Shown here one piece after another: positions 1-5,826 of a stretch of 20,554 nucleotides of DNA. Source of the stretch: Nocardioides sp. (lineage in GTDB: Bacteria > Actinomycetota > Actinomycetes > Propionibacteriales > Nocardioidaceae); assembly GCA_003519585.1 (NCBI GenBank), contig DOWL01000111.1, forward strand, positions 1 to 20,554, in the 5' to 3' direction. How positions within the stretch are numbered: the stretch's first letter is position 1; each line of letters begins with the position of its first letter. A program made the position numbers and the translations under genes. The notes beneath the pieces were generated by a model that saw only the letters and a list, made by a program, of their open reading frames with translations, did not search any database and was not told the origin of the DNA.

Positions 1-634
1 CCTCGTTTTCGAGCGTCGTCGACATCAGGTGCACGCCCGTCGGTCGTGTGGTATCCGGTCTGGCCTTAGCCCAGCTCCGCCTCGCGAACGGAGCCCACCC
101 CGAAGGGTGCCCACTGCACTACGCAGCGTCAGGGACTTCGACCGCCGCAATCCGGACCGCCACCGGCGGAGTTCGAGCTCACCCGACCCGGACCGGATAA
201 GAACAGGCCGGGTGAGCAGGTGATCCTTCGGCATCTCCCGGCACGGGCGCCACGAGCGGAACCTGGCTGTCGTACGCGGCACCGAACCTTTATTGGCAAC
301 AGTCGTGCTTGACCTTGATCTCGCCGGCCGTCGAGTGCAGAGGACCGCGTTGACGGCGCAGTCCGACCAGCGCGCCAGCTATCGACAGCGACCGCCAGGA
401 CCCATTCCAGCCCGAGCAGGATTGCGACTCGTAACGGCCGCCTCTGAGCCGTAACGCCACCTCTCGCGTCAGACCCGCTGACCGTTTGGCGAAGCGCGTC
501 CGACTGCCTTCACCCCACCGGGTTAGCCCGCTCGGGTCATTACTGGGCAGTCCGGGGCTATGCGGCTCACGAGTGCGGCCGCCTCGGGTTACGGTCCGGC
601 CGCGTTCACCACAACACGGGGAGGGAACACACCT
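1..634. other. No gene seen
   Basis: I see no convincing gene here. The open frames on both strands have arginine- and proline-rich translations typical of shadow frames in GC-rich DNA, and none has a good ribosome binding site. The stretch may be part of the accessory element or its flank. I looked for a copy of the tRNA-fMet 3' end that would mark the element's far boundary and did not find one. Confidence 0.55.
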
Positions 635-1162
635 ATGAAGCGCGCCATCACAGCAACGCTCCTGGTCGCAACGCTCGTTGGCTTCACGGCCTGCGAGGCG
701 ACCGACGAGCCGGGCACCAAGGCCGACCGCACCGTCACCAAGGACGCGGCCAAGGACAAGGTCAAGACCAAGGACACCACGGCCGACACGGGGTCGGCCG
801 AGGACGCCGCGGTCGAGCCCGCCGCGGAGCCGACCAAGGAGGCCAAGCCGCAGAAGCCGGCCGCCCCCAAGGAGACCGCCGAGGAGGCCAACGCCCGCGA
901 GACCGCGGCTGACTACCTCGACTACTCCGCGTTCTCCCGCAAGGGCCTGATCGAGCAGCTGGAGTTCGAGGGCTACTCGACCAAGGTCGCCACGTACGGC
1001 ACCGACGCCCAGCACGCCAACTGGAACGAGCAGGCGGCGCTGTCGGCCAAGGAGTACCTCGACTACAGCTCGTTCTCCCACTCCGGTCTCGTGGAGCAGC
1101 TCATGTTCGAGGGCTTCACCAAGGAGCAGGCCGAGTACGGCGTGAACAAGGTGGGACTCTGA
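635..1162 (+). CDS. Ltp-family lipoprotein with two Ltp repeats
   Basis: A 175-residue predicted lipoprotein. The ATG at 635 follows a GGGGAGGG ribosome binding site at 618-625 and begins a proper signal peptide (MKRAITATLLVATLVGFTAC), with Cys20 as the likely lipidated residue; Phe at -3 of the lipobox is less usual. Residues 21-85 are a Lys/Ala/Glu/Pro-rich linker. Residues about 88-133 and 134-175 are two copies of the Ltp domain (YLDYSAFSRKGLIEQLEFEG and YLDYSSFSHSGLVEQLMFEG, with a WNEQA junction). The family is named after the lipoprotein of Streptococcus phage TP-J34, which blocks DNA entry of superinfecting phages, but similar domains are common in actinobacterial genomes without known function. 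It heads a tight set with the next two genes. A role in phage exclusion is inference. Confidence 0.85.
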   Translation: MKRAITATLLVATLVGFTACEATDEPGTKADRTVTKDAAKDKVKTKDTTADTGSAEDAAVEPAAEPTKEAKPQKPAAPKETAEEANARETAADYLDYSAFSRKGLIEQLEFEGYSTKVATYGTDAQHANWNEQAALSAKEYLDYSSFSHSGLVEQLMFEGFTKEQAEYGVNKVGL

Positions 1163-1163
1163 G

Positions 1164-1367
1164 GTGCTGGACTGGTCCAAGCCGCTGACGTGGATGCTCG
1201 CCGGCGTCGCCATCGTCATCGCCGGGGCGATCGTCGCCCAGGTCGGAGGCAACGGCGAGGCGGGCAACCCGGTCATCGCGGTCGGCGTGCTGTTCGTGCT
1301 GATCGGCGCGTTCACAGCGGCCTGGCGCAGGGGCGCGGCGAAGGTGAACCAACGGGGGGACGCATGA
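1164..1367 (+). CDS. Small two-TM membrane protein
   Basis: A 67-residue protein starting with GTG one base after the Ltp stop codon. An AAGGTGGG sequence inside the end of the Ltp gene can serve as its ribosome binding site. Two hydrophobic segments (residues about 10-28 and 36-53) are separated by a short Gly/Asn loop, and the C-terminus is basic (WRRGAAKVNQR), suggesting an inner-membrane hairpin with a cytoplasmic tail. Its stop overlaps the next start (ATGA). The tight spacing on both sides argues for one transcript and translational coupling. I do not recognise the family. Confidence 0.65.
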   Translation: MLDWSKPLTWMLAGVAIVIAGAIVAQVGGNGEAGNPVIAVGVLFVLIGAFTAAWRRGAAKVNQRGDA

Positions 1368-1696
1368 GCACCGCAGAGGGACCGCCGCCCGGCTGGTACC
1401 CGCACCCCAGCATGCCCAGCACGCTCGGCTACTGGGACGGCACCAACTGGACCGACCACGTCGCTCCGGGCCCGCTCCAGCAGCCGGCCAGGGTCGAGGA
1501 CCACTCCACCCTCGTCGGGGCTGGGTTCGTGACGGCGATCTTCATCCCGATCATCGGCTTCATCATCGGGATCGTGCTGCTCACGAAGCCGAACAAGGCC
1601 GGCGCGGGGATCGGCTGCATGGTCGTCGCGATCATCGCCTGCTTCGTCTGGGTGCAGCTGCTCTATACGCCGTCGCCCGGCTCCTCCGGCTACTAG
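1364..1696 (+). CDS. DUF2510 membrane protein
   Basis: A 110-residue protein beginning at the ATG that overlaps the previous stop codon. Residues about 8-30 carry the DUF2510 signature (PPGWYPHPSMPSTLGYWDG, then TNWTDH), a short tryptophan-rich module common at the N-terminus of actinobacterial membrane proteins. Two TM segments follow, about residues 50-70 (GFVTAIFIPIIGFIIGIVLL) and 80-100, with a Lys-containing loop between them. An upstream GTG in the same frame would run through the two-TM gene and lacks support. The gene is last in the three-gene set and is followed directly by a hairpin terminator. Function unknown. Confidence 0.75.
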   Translation: MSTAEGPPPGWYPHPSMPSTLGYWDGTNWTDHVAPGPLQQPARVEDHSTLVGAGFVTAIFIPIIGFIIGIVLLTKPNKAGAGIGCMVVAIIACFVWVQLLYTPSPGSSGY

Positions 1697-1710
1697 GGAC
1701 CCCAAACCGC

Positions 1711-1745
1711 CTGAGCCCCCGTTGTCTCGATCAGCGGGGGCTCGG
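1711..1745 (+). terminator. Hairpin terminator after DUF2510 gene
   Basis: GAGCCCCCG at 1713-1721 pairs perfectly with CGGGGGCTC at 1735-1743 across a 13-nt loop, and the stem extends by two more pairs (one G-U). It lies 14 bases after the DUF2510 stop codon. There is no T-tract, as is common for hairpin terminators in high-GC actinobacteria. Confidence 0.6.
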
Positions 1746-1819
1746 TGCGTTTGCTCGCCGGCGCGTCTGGGAGTGACACGAGTTGCTACCCATGGGAACG
1801 TCCGTTGCCAGACGCTCGT

Positions 1820-1853
1820 GAGCGTGAATCAGTGGCGATCGTCACTCACGCTC
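1820..1853. repeat. Composite inverted repeat downstream of rep
   Basis: GAGCGTG at 1820-1826 pairs with CACGCTC at 1847-1853, and the inner AGTGGCGATCGTCACT (1831-1846) is itself a near-perfect palindrome with one mismatched pair. The whole can fold as a long hairpin with a four-base bulge. It lies just 3' of rep (minus strand), so it may be the rep terminator. It could also be an origin-type hairpin for the HUH initiator; that is speculation. Confidence 0.4.
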
Positions 1854-1873
1854 CAGCTCGGTCAGCGTCTTCG

Positions 1874-2522
1874 TCAAAGGTGAACCACGACGGAGGTCCC
1901 CTTGCGACCGCGGTAGTGCCGATCGGCTCCCTTGAAACCGTGCAGACGGTTGCCGTGCTCGTCCCGCCAGAATCCAACGCGTCGGATGAGCCAGTCGCTC
2001 GCCGTTCAACTCCAGGAAGTCCGCGATCGCCGGCGTGATCCCCTCCGCCACCGGAGAGTTCACGATCGTCTTCAGGCCGTACACCGCCGGCACGCGTGAA
2101 CGGCACCGCTGCACATTCACGACGCCGCCCATTCCCGCACGGATCGCCATCTCACGCGCGAGCGCCGGCGACACGTCACCGCCCCACTGCCACATGTGGG
2201 CGTGCGGGACACCGCCGCGGTCCCGCTCCACGTGGAACACGTCCTGCCACCGCGGCAGCCGCGACCGCATGCTGCGGCGCAGCTTGTTCACCCGCGGCTG
2301 GATCTGCTTCCAGTCGGTACCGACCCGGGTGAACGTGATGAAGTGCTCCGGACGACAGCACGCGATCGCCCGCGCATACCTCGCGGCCTGACGCCGCAGA
2401 CAGACCTGGCAGCTCAGCAGTTCGCAGTGCAGGGGCCAGGTCTCCCCCGTGACCGGGTCGACGGAGACCATGCCGGGTTTGTTCGGGCAGAGCGGAATGT
2501 GAAGATCGGCGGTAGTAGTCAA
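1874..2522 (-). pseudogene. HUH rolling-circle replication initiator, frameshifted
   Basis: A replication initiator of the HUH endonuclease class. From a TTG at 2522 (GGGA six bases upstream) the frame reads through a Cys-containing N-terminus (CPN at residue 12, HCELLSCQVC 32-41), an FITFTRVG strand (61-68, motif I), PHAHMWQWG (the His107-x-His109 metal-binding motif) and YGLK (148-151, the YxxK nicking tyrosine). After Arg182 (1977-1979) the frame goes wrong: it continues to 1842 with poor codon usage. Skipping one T at 1976 gives GFWRDEHGNRLHGFKG and an Arg/Lys-rich tail ending at 1874, with about 23 of 30 GC-ending codons against 14 of 30 in the unshifted frame. All catalytic motifs lie before the shift. 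Natural mutation, sequencing error or programmed frameshift are all possible. Similar short Reps occur in small actinobacterial phages and integrative elements; the exact family is unverified. Confidence 0.7.
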
Positions 2523-2524
2523 GA

Positions 2525-2662
2525 TCAGTCCCGACCAGCACCGGCGCCGCGCGGCATGGGCACGTCTGAGACCTCGCGGCAGGCCGTGTAACTGCTCTGA
2601 CTGGGAAGCCCCCGATCGCGAAGTAGGGGCTGGAGATCACGGGCAACTGGCGCCTGGGTCAT
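2525..2662 (-). pseudogene. Short, probably broken ORF upstream of rep
   Basis: An ATG at 2662 follows a well-placed AGAGGA ribosome binding site (2670-2675, seven-base spacing) and opens a 45-codon frame (MTQAPVARDLQPLLRDRG...). Its stop lies two bases before the rep TTG. From about 2570 a different frame reads CPCRAAPVLVGTDLD, which looks like a Cys-containing segment of small proteins near actinobacterial replication genes. This suggests a second single-base shift, either in a small companion gene or in an N-terminal extension of rep. Evidence is the ribosome binding site plus pattern recognition only. Confidence 0.35.
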
Positions 2663-3517
2663 GGTCAGTTCCTCTGGCATTGGGGCGGCCCACGAGATGT
2701 GGGCCTGGCTCTCCCCGATGACCACGTTTCTGGCGGCGTCTACGACTTTCGGTCGTCACTGGACGCAGCCCTTGCCTCGTACGCCGCGACGCGCGTCCTC
2801 ATTCGGAGTTGACGAACGTGACCCTGTGAGCACCGGCGGTCCCGACCTGCTTCTGCGGACGTCGTTACGGCTCGATGGCGACCGAGGTGGCACCTGGCCG
2901 CCCGGCAGCCGCGAGCGATCCGTAGCAACGCTTCTCGTCCCGTAACAGCGACCGAGTCATTGCCGAGCCAGTCACAGGTCTTCCGAACAGAGCGCGACCC
3001 CGCGTCGCATCGCTCCATCCCACGGGGCTCGCCCGCGGCCCAATCGCAGCCGATGGCGACACCCGCGCCTCGGACAACCTCGTCGCGCCCGGACGTGGTG
3101 TCAGCTTCGTGCGCGACGTTCACCCGGGTTCAGAACCATTCGCGCGCGTTCAGATTGGTTCGTGCTGGCTATCTCCTCGCGCGCGTGCGCGTTCTAGAAG
3201 TTGAGGGCCGATGTCGGCTGAGGGCTGGGCCTGGAGAGCCAGACGCCGGGACCTCAAGCGCCGGTCGGGCTAGTCCTCTAGAGCCGGACGGGCTCGGGAC
3301 TTCGTCCCCCCAAAAGCAAGCCCTGGTGTGATCCTATTGAGGTGCGGAAGGACTTTCCGGCTCCTTGCAGCAGTCCTCTTGGCAGCCTGTTACACAGGGC
3401 AAACGGGCGCTCCCAGTGGTGGAAACGCCCGTCCGCGAGCATCTTGGTCGGCCGCCTCGACTGCTGCCCCTCGTCTCAACGGACGTTCAGACGAGGGCGC
3501 GCCAGGCCGTCTCCTGC
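2663..3517. other. No convincing gene; possible origin region
   Basis: No open frame here combines a start, a ribosome binding site and normal codon bias. Structures visible are a 7-bp perfect hairpin, GGCCCAC-GAGAT-GTGGGCC, at 2687-2705, just 5' of the rep-side ORF, and two GTTCAGA motifs at 3129-3135 and 3149-3155 with a GAACCA/TGGTTC inverted pair (3133-3161). A similar ACGTTCAGACG occurs near 3484. Such a gap beside a rolling-circle initiator may hold the origin or regulatory DNA, or decayed genes. Confidence 0.45.
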
Positions 3518-3703
3518 TCAGCCGTTATTGATCGACCACCACTGCCGAACGGCCTCAGTGTCCTTGAGCGCGAACCTGACCAGGACGCGCAGCGTGTCAG
3601 AACGAGTCTTGCCGAGAGCCAGGCTGTCGATCAGTGCAGCCTCGTAACCGGTCACCCGAGTTGCCACCGCGACCAGCGTCGAAACCTGGTTAGACATCGT
3701 CAT
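3518..3703 (-). CDS. Small RHH-like protein downstream of xis
   Basis: A 61-residue protein whose ATG (3703) overlaps the end of the excisionase gene; GGGGGAAGG just upstream can act as the ribosome binding site, and a second ATG at 3697 is possible. The middle (residues about 16-45: VTGYEAALIDSLALGKTRSD followed by TLRVLVRFAL) has the strand, helix, turn and helix pattern of ribbon-helix-helix DNA-binding proteins such as CopG/Arc, with GKTRSD as the turn between helices. It is probably translated together with xis. It could be a copy-number or excision regulator or an orphan antitoxin; no toxin gene is seen beside it. Confidence 0.5.
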   Translation of the reverse strand: MTMSNQVSTLVAVATRVTGYEAALIDSLALGKTRSDTLRVLVRFALKDTEAVRQWWSINNG

Positions 3704-3926
3704 CCGACCTTCCCCCGCGGTCGATCCAGTCCATGAGCACCGACCTCCTGAACCGCACGTACCGGCCGGCGTGCACGCAGGGGACGATGCCCCTCCGGGC
3801 CGCGTAGTAGACCCACGACGCCTTCACCCCCAAGATCTCCGCAACCTCCTCCGGCAGCATCAGCCGCTCGGTCTCTGCGGCGTCGTCGTCCTCGATGCCG
3901 GTCGCCATCCCCGCTTCGTCTGGCAC
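3690..3926 (-). CDS. xis: Excisionase-type HTH protein (Xis)
   Basis: The chosen start is GTG at 3926, eight bases after AGGGGG (3935-3940); this gives 78 residues. The open frame continues to an ATG at 4022, but that start would overlap the XRE start and run through the promoter palindrome. After an acidic N-terminus, residues about 23-70 form a MerR-like HTH_17 domain (LMLPEEVAEILGVKASWVYY, then GRYVRFRRSVLMDWID), as in excisionases of actinobacterial integrative elements and in AlpA-like regulators. The C-terminus is acidic (SDDDV). It diverges from the XRE gene and lies on the same strand as the integrase. The likely role is directing the integrase towards excision, and perhaps regulation. 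Confidence 0.75.
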   Translation of the reverse strand: MPDEAGMATGIEDDDAAETERLMLPEEVAEILGVKASWVYYAARRGIVPCVHAGRYVRFRRSVLMDWIDRGGRSDDDV

Positions 3927-3973
3927 TGTTCGTTCCCCCTCAAGTTGCCTACCTCTGTTCGATTCAGTATGCC

Positions 3974-3983
3974 CACTATAGTG
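3974..3983. promoter_or_regulatory. Palindromic operator/-10 between xis and xre
   Basis: CACTATAGTG is a perfect 10-bp palindrome in the 94-bp gap between the divergent xis (3926) and xre (4021) starts. Each strand reads TATAGT, a good -10 element, so this site may serve both promoters and also be the operator for the XRE repressor. No well-spaced -35 hexamer is clear on either strand. Confidence 0.4.
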
Positions 3984-4020
3984 TGCAGACGCAAGTTCAG
4001 TTTTCCCCGACCGTTGCCCC

Positions 4021-4293
4021 ATGCCACGTAGTCCTCGCGATTGGCCAGACCTGGCGCAAGAGCTGGGGCTCCGGCTCCAACGACGGCGGACCGAACTCGG
4101 CCTCAGTCAGGAAGCGCTGGCCCACTCCGTGGGCATCACCCGCAACTACTACCGGCTGCTGGAGCGCGGTCTGGGGACGGCGAAGGACGCTCCCGCCAAC
4201 CCAACCCTCCGAGTGCTGCTGAGACTCTCGGTCGAGCTGGACGTTCCCCTCGTCGAGCTCGTTCCCGACTACTCACGGGTGCGCTGGTGGTGA
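4021..4293 (+). CDS. XRE-family regulator
   Basis: A 90-residue single-domain protein. Residues about 13-55 are a Cro/C1-type helix-turn-helix (LRLQRRRTELGLSQEALAHS, then VGITRNYYRLLERG). The following segment (PTLRVLLRLSVELDVPLVEL) completes the usual five-helix fold. There is no obvious ribosome binding site before ATG 4021, and a TATAGT -10 lies about 40 bases upstream, so the leader is short. It is transcribed away from xis and converges on int with a 13-bp gap, placing a likely repressor between the excision and integration genes. It probably represses the divergent xis side, keeping the element quiescent; this is inference from position. Confidence 0.8.
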   Translation: MPRSPRDWPDLAQELGLRLQRRRTELGLSQEALAHSVGITRNYYRLLERGLGTAKDAPANPTLRVLLRLSVELDVPLVELVPDYSRVRWW

Positions 4294-4306
4294 GCCAGCA
4301 GCGGAT

Positions 4307-5503
4307 CTAGGCCCGATAGCGAGCCCGCAGCTGCGCCATGGCGGCCTGGGCACGCTCTTCCGCGTCCTTGCCAGGGTCCGTGTAGCCCTGGGTGGTGGAC
4401 ATGTTCACGTGGCCGACGCGCTCCATGACGGTCACGACGTCCACCCCCGCCTGCAACAGCCAGGTGATGTGCGACCCGCGCACGTCGTGCGGGCGCCGGC
4501 CTTCGCGAGGAAGCGCAGCTTCGTCGTGCGCGGCGTGCCAGATGTCGAGAAACGTGCGCCGCGACACGGGCCGACCGTCGGGCCAAGCCTTGGTGCGCAG
4601 GGGCAGTCCTGCCGAGCCAGGCCAGGAGAACAGCCGATCGTGTCCGAACAGCCGGCGGGCCTTGATCTCGGTCCCGAGGACCGCGGAAACCTCCGGGCTG
4701 ATCATGATGCGCCGGGGGCGCTTCCCCTTGGGCCGTGCCTTCCACATGAACGGGGTCCCGTTCCCGGTGTCGGCCTTGGTGACCTCCAGGATGGTGTCGC
4801 GAACCGACAGCCAGGCGTTCTCTCGCCCCGTAATCGGATCCGATTCCAACGACGAGACGCGCAGGCCCATCAGCTCTCCCCAGCGGATGCCGGTGTCGGC
4901 CTGGAGCATGACGAGCGGAACCCACCAGTCATCGAGCGCCGTCATCAGCAGGTCAACCTCGGGCACCGTGTAGTTGTGTGCCTTCCGTCTGTCCACAGTC
5001 GGGAGGCTGATCCCCTCACAGGGATTCTTGGCGATCAGCCCATCACGCAGAGCAGAGACCCCCCGCTGGCCAGCGAGGACGGTCTGGAGAGTCCGGAACT
5101 TGTTGTCCAGGGTCTTGGGGTGGGTGCCGGCCTTCACCTCGGCGGCGACCCACCGCTGGATCACCGGACCGGTGATCTTGCCGAGCTCCAGGGCTCCGAA
5201 CGCCCGTTCCAACGAGGAGTTGTAGTGCGACACGTACGTCTTGTGCTGGTTGAGCTCGACCACCCGGTTCGGCAGGAAGTCCTCCGTGAAATACTCGGCG
5301 AAGGTTTTCCGACCCGCACGCTCGTCGTGCCACGTGCCGTGGCGCAGCTGCGCCTCGGCCTCCTCGGCCCACCGCTTCGCCTCGCGCTTCGAGGTCGACG
5401 ACCGCTGACCCGTAGGTCCCGACGCCGTGAGCTTCTCGCCGGACGGACCGAGGTACCGCCCGCGGAACCGACCCTTGCCGTGCGGCTCTGCCCACGCCAT
5501 CAC
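4307..5503 (-). CDS. int: Tyrosine recombinase integrase
   Basis: A 398-residue site-specific recombinase. The N-terminus (1-65) holds a basic arm-binding-like segment, residues about 66-125 a SAM-like core-binding domain, and 170-385 the catalytic domain. Visible catalytic residues are Arg207 (TGIRWGEL), a Lys near 255-259, His339 and Arg342 (HDVRGSH), His365 (RVGHVN) and the nucleophile Tyr374 (QGYTD), so the RKHRHY set looks complete. The start is GTG at 5503 or the adjacent ATG at 5500, with GGGGGTGG just upstream. The gene begins 207 bp from the 3' end of tRNA-fMet, the usual layout for an integrase beside its tRNA attachment site. It belongs to the phage/actinobacterial-element integrase type rather than XerC/D. 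Confidence 0.93.
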   Translation of the reverse strand: MMAWAEPHGKGRFRGRYLGPSGEKLTASGPTGQRSSTSKREAKRWAEEAEAQLRHGTWHDERAGRKTFAEYFTEDFLPNRVVELNQHKTYVSHYNSSLERAFGALELGKITGPVIQRWVAAEVKAGTHPKTLDNKFRTLQTVLAGQRGVSALRDGLIAKNPCEGISLPTVDRRKAHNYTVPEVDLLMTALDDWWVPLVMLQADTGIRWGELMGLRVSSLESDPITGRENAWLSVRDTILEVTKADTGNGTPFMWKARPKGKRPRRIMISPEVSAVLGTEIKARRLFGHDRLFSWPGSAGLPLRTKAWPDGRPVSRRTFLDIWHAAHDEAALPREGRRPHDVRGSHITWLLQAGVDVVTVMERVGHVNMSTTQGYTDPGKDAEERAQAAMAQLRARYRA

Positions 5504-5657
5504 GCCACCCCCATGCTCGGGGTCCGACGGATGTGCTCTTCGGCTGTCTCCATGTGGCCACGATGTGGTCGGTGTCTAGGACTTCTCCCCCACGGTTCCC
5601 CCAGGGGCGGCTGTGCCGGGGAGATCCCACTCGTGTGATGCGTTGCCGTGAACAAAC

Positions 5658-5703
5658 CAGAACCCCCTCTGACCTTCGGTTTCCCGTGTCAGAGGGGGTT
5701 CTG
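5658..5703 (-). terminator. tRNA-fMet terminator hairpin
   Basis: CAGAACCCCCTCTGAC (5658-5673) pairs perfectly over 16 bp with 5688-5703 across a 14-nt loop. On the minus strand it lies seven bases after the tRNA 3' end, followed by GGTTTGTT. It probably ends the tRNA transcript and insulates int from it. Confidence 0.8.
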
Positions 5704-5710
5704 TGATTTG

Positions 5711-5745
5711 TAGCGGGGGCAGGATTTGAACCTGCGACCTCTGGG
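5711..5745. other. Likely attachment site in tRNA 3' half
   Basis: The 3' half of the tRNA-fMet gene (anticodon arm through T-arm to A73) faces the integrase gene. Integrases of this type typically recombine within such a segment and restore an intact tRNA, and the tRNA here is intact. I could not find the second direct-repeat copy elsewhere in the window, so the core and boundaries are unproven. Confidence 0.35.
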
Positions 5746-5784
5746 TTATGAGCCCAGCGAGCTACCGAGCTGCTCCACCCCGCG
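5711..5784 (-). tRNA. tRNA-fMet (CAT), initiator
   Basis: The minus strand reads a complete 74-nt cloverleaf without CCA. It has acceptor CGCGGGG against CCCCGCT, leaving an unpaired C1-U72, an anticodon arm CTGGG-CTCATAA-CCCAG with anticodon CAT, and a T-arm GCAGG-TTCAAAT-CCTGC. The mismatched first acceptor pair and the G-C-rich anticodon stem next to the loop are hallmarks of initiator tRNA. CCA is not encoded (CAA follows A73). The gene is the probable integration target of the element on its left. Confidence 0.95.
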
Positions 5785-5826
5785 TCGGTGAACACAAGGT
5801 TACGGCACCGGCGGTGTGGACCCAAA

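Noticed and set aside
290..1705. 471-codon minus-strand open frame opposite the Ltp set
   Set aside because: No family features, and the plus strand holds three coupled genes with ribosome binding sites.
2740..3123. 127-codon minus-strand ORF in the rep-xis gap
   Set aside because: No ribosome binding site, random-looking composition and no recognisable fold.
3328..3531. Lipoprotein-like 67-codon ORF (LLAAVLLAAC)
   Set aside because: A lipobox-like stretch is present, but there is no ribosome binding site, third-position bias is absent and the remainder is featureless; probably chance.
5043..5825. 260-codon minus-strand frame through the tRNA
   Set aside because: The segment SSVARWAHNPEVAGSNPA is the well-known false translation of a tRNA gene, and the rest is the integrase in the wrong frame.
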